A stretch of 33,913 bases of DNA from contig JAWQRN010000217.1 in assembly GCA_033557685.1 (NCBI GenBank), positions 1 to 33,913 on the forward strand, read 5' to 3'. The position numbers were made by a program, and so were the translations under genes. This DNA comes from Sperchopsis tessellata (lineage: Eukaryota > Arthropoda > Insecta > Coleoptera > Hydrophilidae). Positions 1 through 11,236 of the stretch are shown in pieces. Within the stretch, counting starts at the first letter, position 1; the number at the start of each line of letters is the position of its first letter. The notes beneath the pieces were generated by a model. It had not been told where the DNA came from and did not search any database. It saw nothing but the letters and a program-made list of their open reading frames with translations.

Positions 1-71
1 AATATATGTTATTAAAATGTGTATAAAATTTTTAACTTATAAGCTTATATTATGTATTAACCAAAAATGTT

Positions 72-77
72 TTTATT
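72..77 (-). terminator. Candidate polyadenylation signal AATAAA of the zinc-finger gene
   Basis: Read on the minus strand, AATAAA lies 44-49 nt past the TAA stop of the zinc-finger gene. No cleavage site can be proven from sequence. Confidence 0.45.
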
Positions 78-120
78 GCCTTGTTCATAAATATAAAACT
101 TGATTATTTTGGTAATAAAT

Positions 121-3100
121 TTAAGTTGGATGCTGAGTTCGAACATGCTTATTTCGATCTCCTTTCTGTCGAAACTGTCTTCCACATATATCACATGGAT
201 AGGGTCGCTCATCTGTATGAATTCGTCGATGATTATTCAGGGCATCAGCTCGAAAAAATCGTTTCTGGCATATCTGAAAAAAATTTCATTAAAATCCACA
301 TCAAAGCTGCATTTCATGGAACTGCGTTATTTGACTTCAAATTAATAATAATTGACAACTTTTATTGGTTTTTCAAATTGCCGTCAATCAAAACCTAATG
401 GAAGTCAAAGTAACCCTAGTTATAGGTAGATGCCCTTGCTAATTCCTTTAAAGGTGGGCACTTCTACCAATAAACTTTCTCCATTTCCTCTATACCGGCA
501 AACTGTTTTAGCCTCTACTAATTCCACGCGCCTTTTCATACATGTTTTTCAATTGCCTCTACTAACTTGCCTACTTCTTAGACTCTAAAAAATATCATCT
601 ACTCATTTTTTCTTAAGTCTACTTGCATCTGTACCACTCATTAAGCACTCTTTGACACCATATTCTCATAAAACATTCTAAAATAGCCATGTATTCATGC
701 AGATCATTTTTTTTTATTTGCATATATTTTTCTCACTAGACGCAATTTAACAATTTGTTCTACACATTATTTGCAAAGCACAAAACAATACTGTACATCT
801 CAAACCTTCTCCTTTAAAAAGCTGTACAGCTGTCCCAAATTTAATTCTCTACAAGGGGCTCTTGGTTATCTTATAGAGAGTAGGTGTAAATTTGGAACTT
901 TTGCGTATTCTTATAAACAATAATAATTCATTGACAAAATGATATATATTTCAATATTTTTAAAAAAAAAAATTTTATTTAGGTATTATATAACCATTAT
1001 TTTTAAGAATGTTCAAAATTTATAAAACCATCGATATAGCAATGTTTTTATTTCACATCTTTTCCAAATAACAAAATTTACTCACAATGCTCTGTCTTTT
1101 ATGGGACATCATCAAGTTAATTTTTTTAAGTAAAAGCTACCATTTGATTTTGTGCTAAGTTGTAGCATTTTTTTTAAATAGAGGCAACCATATGATTTTG
1201 CGCCATTTTGCAGCATTTTTTATTGTCATGGCAAATTTTCATAATAGGGCTCTAAAATACAAATTCATATTTTGTAGTTACAGATATAAGATAACTATGA
1301 AGAAGTTACACTTACAGGATGTGTTGACTCATAAATTTATTATCAACAATATCTATTACTAAAAATGGAATTTGTGATATGATATGAATTTAGGATTTCA
1401 AATATAAATCCAAAAATCATCTGTCAGGAATATAACCAGAAATATCCATAACCATTATGACTATAATTTTGTAGACGTAATTATGGTTATTCAGATTTTC
1501 CTAGTAAACAATCAACGAAACTTGATACTTTTTCATTTCAAATCTAAATAATCGAATTTTTCTTTTATTTTGTTCGCCTACTTTATCTCAAGTTATTTCA
1601 AGGTAATGCAGTTGGTGTCTTCCAGATTAGATTGTTACATTTCTATTTGAAATGTTATTAATTCTTTTCATATCACATTTTTGGTTGTTTTTAAAAGATA
1701 TTCCAACCAATAATGTAAGGACTAAAAGTCAACACACTGATATTTATTACTAATTAACCTAACTTACATTTAATAACCATCATAAATTTACTCCTGTAAA
1801 TTTATGATACATTGTTGAAATCACAATGAAATTATCAAAAATAGCTCAAAAACAAACGATAGCCCCTATTTATAAGAAAGAACTTCAAGATATCTCACAA
1901 AAAATGAAACCTTGGACGCAATAACAATATGTTTGCTAAAAATATAAAACAAAAAGTAACTATGGAAGTGTTTACACAACCGTCTCGTTAGCTCAGTGGC
2001 TAAGTACTAGGCTACTAAATGTGGGGTCTCTGGTATGAGACCCAGAGGCGGTCGGCTTTTTATGATTAGGGAAAAGTCTTTGTGGTGCTCGTCTTTCAGT
2101 AGGGACGTAAAACCAAGGGTCCCGTGTATTTTAGGTAAAATGAAGACCACATGCAAGTAAAGAACCCCATTCCAGTTGGAACACTGGATGCGGCAAAATT
2201 CCCAGGTGTAGGAGCCTAATCTCTGGAGCCGGTGATTGGCCATAGCAGTGGAAATAGGCCGACGATAAAAAAAGAAATAAACAAACAAGTGTTTACAGAT
2301 TTTGAAAAACCTAAACATAAAATAATAATTGCAAAATGAAAAATGTTCAGTTGTTTAAACTATTTCAACAACTGAATATGGATCATTTTCGTTAAAGGAT
2401 TGTCCTACAACTCTTCAAATCGAATTTGGGTCAACTGTATACTTTCCTAATCACTACTTTACACACTTTTCTTGAATTCACACTTTAATAAATTAAACAG
2501 AATAACAGAAATTATCTTTTTTATATTTTAGTTGTAAATATAAAGTGTATTAATTCATTTTATAAATTTTTGATAATGGAATCTTGTCAATAATAAACTG
2601 CAACTTAAATATTTTAAGTTAAGTTTAGAAGGTTTAATTTCATATCAAATAAATTTTGAAGACCTTGAGAATAACCACCAAATTAACAAAACTTTTACAT
2701 AATTGAACCACCATAACCTGCATGAAGTTTAAAATTTGTTTAGGAAAAAAAAAGTGGAATGTTTAAATTAAAATATACTGATTGATATTATTTGGCCTCA
2801 AACATTTTGAAGATTATTTCAATTTGTGTGAAGCAGTTTTTATTTTATTCACTTGTAAAGACATAATATGATATTTCCTACAGTCAAAGTATTTTCCGTA
2901 TGAAAATACTACGGCTAATGGGAATATCACTCGCACAACAAGGTTAGCTACATCAGTAACCCTAACACAGAAGCCAATGGAGCCAACCACGCTGGCATAG
3001 ACACAGTAATTTCTTAAAACATTTTGTATGTTTCTCTTTTTACAAAAATAACAAACTTACCAAAATGTTGCATATGTGTCATGTGTTGTGGGAATGTGGA

Positions 3101-6100
3101 CTGGATTATACCAGTTGCACAATGATAACGATTTTAATAGCATCTTCATAATATTGGATATAGATGATTTTATGGAAAATAATATGGACCCCTACACAAA
3201 AAAAAAATCATAGCTGTAAAAATTATTAATAACATGTACTTTTTTTCTCTATATCTAAAGTTTGGTAAAAGTTGCACTTGCTAAGTGACAAAGAATCATT
3301 GTCATTTGTAGTGATTTAATTTAAAGAATTATAAACTATAATCAATTTCTAGTATGTACACACCATAGCATAAATAATTATGCCAGATATTCTGCTACCA
3401 TACTGAAATTTTGTACGTGCACAAGCTTTGAATACTTACCATATACAAGATTTTAGACAGTCAAGCCTGGTTCCAAGACTACTGGTCATCTCCAACTCTA
3501 CCATCATCGACCGCCTGCATGTAATCACAAATCTATCCAAGTTTTATTGAAGATTCCACTGTAGAACTCATCTCTTAGAATTCTTTGAACTATTTGGATT
3601 CTCTTTTATCCTGCAGTATATTTAGTGAAGATGTGAGACCAATTTACTTGACACTTCCACAGTTCACTGGCATACAGTATGACCAAACTTACATTTCTGT
3701 TTAAATCCTTAACTTGGTAGTTTTGAATGTACTAGAACACTTCCAGATATCTTCAAATCCCAACGGAATTCCACATCTCCCTCACCAGCCTGCTTAGTTT
3801 TATCTTCATGGCAGTTAGACTATAACGCTTAAGAGAAATACTAGCATAGCTTATGTCCTCCCATCAGCCTAGTACATTCCAGCACATGCCACAATGTTAA
3901 ATAAAAAAACCCTGTCTAATATTTCTTTAACTTCTATGCCAGCATAAAACTAATGGGGGTACCAGGACAACTAACTGGCCCAATGATTCTTGTACACTTA
4001 TTATAGAATACATTAATACTATATTAATTTAATAAAATTAAATGATTGACAGAGTCTACTTACATCACAGCCATACCTCCGATCATTTGTATGAATCAAT
4101 CGATGCTGATAATAAACCGATCCAGTCAAGAAGCACTTGTCACAAACAGAACATTTGAAGGGGCGCTCTCGAGTATGAACTTTCCTGATATGATCCTTCA
4201 AATCTGGCCTTATGGTGTATCTTGCCTCACAGCCTTCATGAGGACAAGCAAATGGTTTAATACCTGCAAGTGTAGAATATATTAAAGATGAAAACTATTG
4301 CATCAGATGAAATGATATAATGTGAATATAAAAAAAAAATAGTGTAGATCGAATTCTAACATTATTTCAGGCAAATTACCTTGATGAAATCTCATATGCT
4401 GCCATAAATGAGATGTTTGTGAATAACACCTTTTGCAAATTTCACAAACATATGGTTTCAAACTTTGATGTGCTCTGCTATGTATCAATAATGCTTTAGC
4501 ACTATGTACTACCTAAAAACACATGTATTTAACTCATGTAATTTTTGTACATATTCAACTGACCTGATCACATTCCTCACATTTGAAGTTAGCAGGATGT
4601 TCAGTATCTCGATGGTGTTCAAGATCCACAACACTATCCCAAATTTTATTACAACGTTCACACTGATATTTAAATCCTTGTTCCACCGTAGCTGCTAATC
4701 TTTTAGCCTTAGTTGTCTGCTTTGGCCACTTTCTTTTGCGGCCTCTTTTCTTCTTTTCAGTTTCTACTAACTCTTGAGATGTGGTAATATCCGATTTACT
4801 GCTAGCCTCGCTCAAGATTTCAGTTTTAATTTCAGAAACTGGTATATTAGAATCCTCGACACTCTTATCTGTACCCTTTTGTTCAATACTTTCTCCAGTG
4901 AAGTCAATCTTTTCCCTCAATTGACTATCTGGAATTTTCATTTCTGACAATACATATTCTATTAACTTTACAATAGAATCTTTACTTTCACTACATTTCT
5001 CAGAAACTTCTTTCATTTCTTGAACAGTCGCCTTACTACTCCCGTCATTACTTACAAATGTTTTTGGTGTATAATGCTTTTTTTTAATTTTATGAGTGTA
5101 CAAAATTTCATGAGATTTAAATGTTCTATCACAATATTCACAGTAAGTCATCTTTGGTAGATAAAACAGATTAGCTTCATCTGAGCACTTTGTTAACCAA
5201 TGCTTTGTAGCAAGAGTATATGAATCAAAGGTTTCTTGACAAGTAATACATTCATAGTTTACTTCAGTTGTATGCTTTTTTTGATGTGCCAAAAGATACT
5301 TTTTGTCAGCATATGTTCGATTACAATATTCACACTGAAGTAAAAGCTCAGTTAACACTTTTTCCACATTTTTATTTGTAAGATTATTTAAATTAATTTC
5401 ATTACTCACTATTTCAGGAGCTACATGTGACAAATTTTTAATTTCCTCATTTAAAAGCTGCAGTTCATCTGTTTCTTGTGAACACACACTATTGCTTTTT
5501 GATTCAATTTTTGCTTGAGGGACTTCGGGACACAATTCTCCATGACAATTTGCTGAAGATGGCGTCGCAAACACTTGATTGCACTTCAAACATTTCCAAA
5601 CAGCGACATCACTTCTATAGAACTTAGAAATATCTCCAGCTTTCTTACAATGATTTTCTTTATGAATTCTCAAGCGATTTTCACTCACAAAATGTTTATT
5701 ACAATGTTCGCAAACATTTACATTAGTTTCATCATGACTGGTCTGATGTCTTTCTAAATTATTTTTACTTACAAATTGTTTTCCACAAGTAGGGCAATCA
5801 AATTTCATTCTTAAGCCTTTATCGATATCTTTAATATCTGCATTGGGCTTCAAAACTACCTTCTCAGCATTAAATTCGCATTGATGTCGTTGGTATTGAT
5901 ATTTTGTAGGAAAATTTGTATCACAGTTTTGGCAAACTATCATTGTAGGAATATTAGGTACCTTTGATTCTCTTTTGACTTGACTTGATGAACTACTTAT
6001 AGATTTATATTCACCTGAATCATTCAAAAGAGATGTTATCTCAGTCGCAAAATTCATAGGATTTAATTCCTCTACTCCACCTAACTTTATAACTCTTAAA

Positions 6101-6387
6101 GAGGATTCATCTAAATCTAGGTATCTGTATGTAAAATTAATTTTATCTCCAGTATTTAAAGACAAATCTAAAGCAGCACCAAATAAGGATGGCTCAGAAT
6201 TTATGGGATAATTTGAAATAAGTTGATTGGTGATGTTATCTATATCATATTGTATTGAACTTACAGTTCCGTCTATTCCATCCACTCTATACATTTTTAG
6301 AGTTCCGATATCGGGATTATTCATATTCAGTTCTGAAACCACTTGATGCCTCTTTAAACGAATAAGTTCATCAAAACAGCTTTGCAT
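121..6387 (-). CDS. Multi-C2H2 zinc-finger protein, four coding exons, complete
   Basis: Coding exons on the minus strand are 6387-4564, 4512-4380, 4263-4064 and 273-121. Every junction is GT-AG and the frame is preserved, giving 769 residues. The start is the first in-frame ATG (MQSCFDELIRL); the open frame extends upstream only to a TTG. About 14 zinc fingers are visible: CQNC near residue 152 (ends HxC), then at about 198, 226, 266 (CCHC-like), 352, 380 (ends in Cys), 416, 576 and 602, followed by YVCEIC, FACPHEGC (CX4C), FKCSVC, YGCDIC and YPCDIC. A basic patch at about 545-563 (KKKRGRKRKWPK) looks like an AT-hook or nuclear signal. Residues 1-150 are acidic and finger-free. The three splice joins each complete a finger (for example TGT GAT joins ATA TGC), which strongly supports the model. 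Sequence-specific DNA binding in the nucleus is inferred from the family; no orthologue was recognised. The last intron (3.8 kb) carries a SINE and a LINE remnant. Confidence 0.88.
1977..2286 (+). mobile_element. tRNA-derived SINE, full-length copy 1, with target-site duplication
   Basis: The head carries an RNA polymerase III A-box-like TTAGCTCAGTGGCTAAG and a degenerate B box (GGTATGAGACC, where sister copies have GGTTCGA). A unique body and an A-rich tail (AAAAAAAGAAATAAACAAAC) follow. The 11-bp repeat AAGTGTTTACA flanks it at 1966-1976 and 2287-2297, which is diagnostic of target-primed insertion. Two relatives lie at 24517-24677 and 33036-33305. The body shares GATTAGGGAAAAGTCTTTGT and ACACTGGATGCGGCAAAATT with copy 3. 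It lies antisense to the host gene, inside its last intron. Confidence 0.88.
2888..2910. repeat. Perfect 9-bp-arm hairpin
   Basis: AGTATTTTC and GAAAATACT are separated by CGTAT. It lies in the zinc-finger intron. No function was recognised. Confidence 0.5.
3440..3960 (-). pseudogene. Non-LTR retrotransposon (LINE) reverse transcriptase C-terminal remnant
   Basis: Read on the minus strand, the broken frames give FEDIWKCSS, TKLRI, a CMPVNCG segment (family: LLYGSE.W), then a region resembling the LINE tail that ends in LRxI-type motifs (QRILRDEFYSGIF). Stops and frameshifts interrupt every frame. The match is to the conserved order 'Lx-IW-xS-TKLRIFNxxVxSVLLYGSExW' after the polymerase palm. 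It sits in the zinc-finger gene's last intron in the same orientation. The clade is not certain. Confidence 0.5.
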
Positions 6388-6784
6388 CACAAACCACAAG
6401 ATTACTTCGCGAGAAAAGCGTTTTAAAACAATAAACAATTTTTGTTTTTAAAACATAAACCGGGAGACGGATATTTCTTTCTTTTGTTTTCGGTTGGAAC
6501 ACAAGGCAATTTTTATTAAAATATTTATTATGTTCACAGAACATAAGATCCTGTTAATCATAACAATAAAAAACGATATTTCAAAATTTAATTTTCATGT
6601 CATGCGTAGTTCTGATCGTTTCTCTATTCCATCTATCAGCAAGTAGACAAAATCCCTAATTTTTAATTGGTAAATTTGGTAATGAAACGAATAAGTTGGT
6701 ATCTAATTTAATTTAGTTTGTTGGTAGGATTGGTAGTGTCAGTAGAAAGTCACGTAAACAAGCGTTAATTTAAAATAATTAATA
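6388..6784. promoter_or_regulatory. Bidirectional promoter region between the zinc-finger and BLVRB-like genes
   Basis: Start codons of two divergently oriented genes lie 397 bp apart, so both promoters must fall here unless upstream noncoding exons exist. The interval includes a perfect dyad TTATGTTC-ACA-GAACATAA at 6528-6546. No clear TATA box position can be assigned because the region is generally AT-rich. Confidence 0.55.
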
Positions 6785-8273
6785 ATGCAAAAAGTTGTAA
6801 TTTTTGGTTCAACTGGTATGACCGGTCTTTGTGCCGTAGAGGCAGCTGTTCGAAAAGGTAACTAAATGTAATTTTACTCTTGTTTTGCCTGTATCATAGT
6901 TATTTTCTTTTTTAGGCCTAAATGTAAGAGCATTTGTCAGAGACCCTTCAAAACTGCCTGATCATTTAAGAGATAGTGTTGAGGTTGTGAAAGGTGACGT
7001 TTTAAATTACACAGATGTTCTTAATGCTATTAAAGATGTAACAGCTGTAGTAGTTGTATTAGGAACCCGCAATGATTTGAAACCAACAACAGTGCTCAGT
7101 GAGGGCATGAAGAACATAATTAAAGCTATGAAAGAAGCTAGTGTAGAAGTTGTATCCATCTGCTTGTCCGCATTTCTATTTTACGAACCCGAAAAGGTCC
7201 CCCCTATGTTCAAGGATATCAATGCAGATCATCAACGTCAGTATGACTTGGTAAAGGCTTCAGGATTGAAGTATATTGCCATTTTGCCACCTCATATTGC
7301 TGGTATGTATTATGTAGATTTTTAAAAAATAGCATACTGATGTGATATGGAATGGACACTTTATAGATTAGTTTCCTGCTTAACATATCAAGTTTCATAT
7401 ACAAAACATGCTTACTCATTTGCAATGGTATGCTAAACTTATGCATCATTAACAATGAATAATCATATTCTACGAATTATATTTCGCTTAATATCATGTT
7501 GAAACTCTATTAACTGCTTATTTAATGTTAGTATCACAGGTTTTCATACTATGTTTATGTATACTGTACATTGTCAGCATTGTCTTCTATGATATTCATA
7601 TGGACCAAATTTCATAGGTATAAATCAAAATTAGTTGCACAGATATTTAGTACTCAATAAATTTGTGTATCCTAATTCACTTTAAAGAAATATTTAGGAT
7701 TACCAAATGAATTCTTACATTGCTTGTATAGTTTCTATTATGCTATAGCCCACAATAGTGTTTCAACAGAGCGTAGACATTTCGTTACCGTTATAAAATA
7801 TTTTGGTAATAGATCATATGAACCTTAATAAATAGAGATATTATGGTTTCTTTTTCAATCATTTTATGTAGTGCATATCTTTGAACTAATCTGATGATAA
7901 TATGCTACATATATATTAGATGAAAGATGCAGTCTAGCTCAAGTTCATGCATAGTAAACTGAGATTGCTAAATACATAAATATAAGTGTTAGCAAATTGA
8001 GATATGTAGTTAGATCAGTAGACCTTTGACCACGTGTTGTGATTATTTTAGGCTCTTGTTAATGATGACACAAAGTTCACTAATCCAACATTTTCACTAA
8101 ATTATCCACCATTTTATCACTTTTCAGATCAACCCGGCTTGGATTATCAAGTTAAGCATGATTCGTCTCCTGGCAGAGTGATCAACAAGAATGCTCTTGG
8201 AAATTTCCTGATTGACTCTCTGACACAACCTGAACATTATGAAAAAACTTGCGGCATATGTAATAAGCACTAA
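6785..8273 (+). CDS. BLVRB: BLVRB-like NAD(P)H-dependent flavin / biliverdin-IXbeta reductase, three exons
   Basis: Coding exons are 6785-6857, 6916-7302 and 8128-8273, with GT-AG junctions, giving 201 residues. That is close to the usual length of about 206. The N-terminus MQKVVIFGSTGMTG has the GxxGxxG dinucleotide-binding turn (G8, G11, G14). The family hallmarks RAFVRDPSKLP, VVKGDVLN, VVVVLGTRNDL, EGMKNI, the ICLSAFLF strand and LKYIAILPPHIADQP (across the second junction) follow in order. The C-terminal VINKNALGNFLIDSL matches the last helix of this family. Such enzymes reduce flavins, biliverdin-IXbeta or quinones with NADPH in the cytosol; the substrate here is not known. The 825-bp second intron contains nothing recognisable. 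It is divergent to the zinc-finger gene. Confidence 0.88.
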
Positions 8274-8416
8274 GTTCCATAAAGTATGAGCGTTTTTATT
8301 TTGAAAGTCTGTTGTCACAACTTGGTGCTAAGTGTTACTGTTTATTTAGTTTATCATATATATTTAAGTACAATTTTGATGGTACGATATAGGAGATATA
8401 TTTAACATATATTAAG

Positions 8417-8422
8417 AATAAA
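8417..8422 (+). terminator. Candidate polyadenylation signal AATAAA of the BLVRB-like gene
   Basis: AATAAA lies 144 nt after the TAA stop, in an AT-rich 3' region. Confidence 0.45.
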
Positions 8423-8439
8423 ATAGCATTTATATAAAT

Positions 8440-9540
8440 AGAAAACAAAATCAGTTCTTACTTCAAATTACTCTTTATACTTTTTTATTCCGAAACTTGA
8501 AGCAGCTCAATATTTTACTTTTTCTGTAGTGATGAAATAAAATAATAATAGTTACTTATTGCAGTTTTTTTTATGTTCTGTGTATGTATTTTTGTAATCT
8601 CTACAACCTATCTAAAGATAAAAAAAAATTTAAAACACTCATTAGTAAATATTTAAATATGAAATATTTAACTGACTAATTTAAACTTAGTTTTTAACGT
8701 ACTCAAAAAAAGTTTAAAGATTTTACTATTACTTTTTCTATATTCCTTAAGATTTTGATCAATAACTTTTTTGTTGTGAAATATAGCATACATTTTATTT
8801 TAAAAAATTTCAATTATTTTGAAAAACAAATTCAGATATAGTTGAAGTTGCATAATATTTGTATCTAAATGTACTCTCAAAATATTCTTTCTAATAAAAA
8901 TTTGTATTATATATATTTCATCAGTACTATCAAGGTCAATTATTTAACATGAATACAGAAAATTTGTTCTACAGTATATCATATGTTATAGCTATTAACA
9001 ATATACATATAGCAAATACTTATGTGTGAAATATTTATGTACATTAAAATACTATTATAACTAATCCTAGTTTTTGTGTTTAAAAATACTTATGTACTAT
9101 ATTTTATGTGTAATGCTTTGAAAAAATTAGCCTGCTTTATCTTTTTGCAAATAATATGAGACCATAATGGACCATCCCATGTCAGGGTCATTTCGAGATT
9201 TTTCTCCAAATGACAATTTAGATAGGTTTTCGCGATCATTGCTATATTAAAGTTGCCAAAAATTTTAAAACTTTTTATTAATTATTAAACATTAATAATA
9301 TTGGAAATTATTATAGCCTAGGTTATTTTGCTGACATCATCTCTGGCCAACTATGGCTTTGATTTTTTTTTCATACAAAATGAGGTTTACTACAAAAAAA
9401 TGCTTAGAAGTGATATCTCGCATCAGCTTTTAGTTGTTTTATGTAAATGTTTCTTGGAATTTCTGCAAGTTGTTGATCAATAAGTATCTTGCCATCTGTG
9501 TTTTTAAAATTATTGAGGTTGCAATAAAGAAATCATTGAC
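8440..9540. other. Intergenic, AT-rich, nothing recognised
   Basis: There is no open frame of note, no tRNA-like fold and no recognised transposon protein between the BLVRB-like gene and the LINE remnant. Confidence 0.6.
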
Positions 9541-10294
9541 GAATTCCTTTTTGGAGGCATTGATATGTGTCGTCTGCGATCAATAAGTTTTTTGTAGATT
9601 TACCCTTTCGAACATTGAAAAGAATAAAAGATGCTAATTTGGGATTTCTGCCAAGTGTTAATGGTAACACTTTCTTTTTGTCTCCTATTAGTACAACAGA
9701 TTTGAATGCAAGTATTATTAATTTAAAAAATAAAAAATCTGTAGGCCTTATAACAGGAGTAATAAATAATCTACCAAGTAGCGTACAACTGGTGCATGTT
9801 CAGTTAATCAATGACTCATTTGTGTATGGTGTTTTACCACAATGCTTGAAGACGGATGTCGTGATACCTCTGCATAAGGGTGGTGCAGAAAATGACCTAA
9901 ATATGAGTATCGACCGATTGCTTCGCTGTCTGTTTTGTAATTTATAGAGTCTTGTGAAAACTCAATTAATGACATTTGTAAATATAATGTCCTTTCCAGA
10001 TATCAGTTTGGTTTTAGGCCTGGTCTGAATACTTGCGATGAAATTTACAACCTGCTTGGTGGGGTCTATAATTCATTGAATGGCAGGAAGCATGTTGTGG
10101 AAATTTTGGCAATGTAAAAAAGGCATTTGATTGTGTCGATCATGATCCCTTGCTGAACAAGTTATATGGAATCGGCATTCGCGAGGTGCCTCTTCGGTGT
10201 GTCACTAGCTATTTGTGTGGGCGAAGTCAATTTGGTCATTTTGGTCAACTTATTATTACTAATGATAAACAAACTATTGGCTCCACTAATTATG

Positions 10295-10993
10295 TTACAA
10301 TAAGCTTTAGTGGGTTCAATTATAGAACTTAAGCCGAAAACTATTACTATCTATATGTTACAATGAAACAGATACTATCTTGCTGATGCAGCATTGCATC
10401 GTTGGAACATATAACTCCTCTATCCCTAAAAGAAGTTTTCTTATAATTGAAGGAAAGAAAACTTCTTTTATAAAAGTTATGTTTATACAAGAAAATGGTT
10501 AAAATAAGTACGATAACAATAATAACTATTACTGTACCGTAGTAGTAATGATGAGGATTGCTTGATCAATTATAATGTAACTTTTCTATTGTTAAAGAAT
10601 TTAGTTTGGGCATTAATGGGAAATGTTTGTCATTATCAAAGTTGTGGACGTTAGGCAACATAAACATAATTGGTTTAATATCTAAGTGATTTTCATTAAA
10701 AATGGTGAAAGAACAATCATTGGGTACTGTTTTGGCTTATGAATAAATGATTACTTACTTAGATGTAAATTAATCAAACTTACATGTAAATTAATCAACG
10801 ACAGCAATCCTGAATATCGTGAGAAGACATTTCTTAAGAAAGAGCTAGTGGAAATTTCTATATGTGACCTAAATGTTTTCAACACTGATAACATTCTTTT
10901 AAAAAACATTACTTCAAACAAAGTGCTGTGTTCAGACCTAGATAGCAGACCTCAGATTATTCGATAGAGAAAAATAGCCTCTTAACATCTTTA
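10295..10993. mobile_element. Unknown 699-bp insertion inside the LINE reverse transcriptase
   Basis: The LINE frame reads ..IGSTNY up to ACTAATTATG (10285-10294). It resumes in the correct frame (GVLQGS..) immediately after a near-copy, ACTAGATTATG (10994-11004). Removing 10295-11004 restores the expected spacing between SYLxxR and QGS. The interval has no visible long open frame and no terminal inverted repeats. It contains a 16-bp-arm hairpin (10427-10470). The family was not recognised. Confidence 0.62.
10427..10470. repeat. 16-bp perfect inverted repeat
   Basis: TAAAAGAAGTTTTCTT (10427-10442) and AAGAAAACTTCTTTTA (10455-10470) flank a 12-nt spacer. It lies inside the unknown insertion. 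Confidence 0.75.
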
Positions 10994-11236
10994 ACTAGAT
11001 TATGGGGTTCTTCAAGGATCAATTCTAGACCCCCTGCTCTTTATGATGTATGGCAGAATCCGACGTAAAAGAAGCACTAATAGTTCTACTGTAGTTATTC
11101 ATATTTCTATGAATTAGGATTCTTAGCTCACAAATATCAAATGCAAGATGAGGTAAAATCCAATGAAACATTAAATGCTAAAAAAAGGATCAAATCTCAT
11201 TAAAATTCTGTTAAGATAAATAATACACTTTATTTT

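Larger units (their letters stand above)
274..4063 (-). other. Long last intron of the zinc-finger gene
   Basis: The donor GTAAGT (complement of 4058-4063) and the acceptor TTTTTTTCAG (ending at 274) bound a 3.8 kb intron. The first 1.7 kb of genomic coordinates (274-1970) is AT-rich, with homopolymer runs and no recognisable coding sequence. The intron contains a complete SINE (1977-2286), a short hairpin (2888-2910) and a decayed LINE reverse transcriptase tail (about 3440-3960). Confidence 0.8.
9567..11055 (+). pseudogene. LINE (Jockey/CR1-like) reverse transcriptase, broken and split by an insertion
   Basis: Frames in order show a segment like LSPISTTDLNASIINLKNK, then NDSFVYGVLPQCLKTDVVIPLHKGG (family: N.S...G.FP...K.A.V.P..KGGD), YQFGFRPGLNT, KKAFDCVDHD (the palm FDxVDH motif), LLNKLYGIGIREVPLR and SYLCGRSQFG. 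The frame then breaks, and GVLQGSILDPLLFMMY (family: GVPQGSILGPLLFLLYIND) appears 700 bp later at 11005-11052. Several stops and frameshifts are present, including one between 'VEILAM' and the KKAFD motif. The endonuclease domain and the YxDD catalytic motif are not seen. It lies in intergenic DNA. Clade assignment is by motif feel only. Confidence 0.78.

Noticed and set aside
81..398. Plus-strand 105-residue open frame
   Set aside because: It is the antisense shadow of the last zinc-finger exon (121-273).
1981..2056. Possible genuine tRNA gene (TTAGCTCAGTGGCTAAG head)
   Set aside because: The B box is degraded, no acceptor stem closes, and the segment continues into a SINE body with a flanking duplication.
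2007..2318. Minus-strand 103-residue frame
   Set aside because: Lies within the SINE; no protein family.
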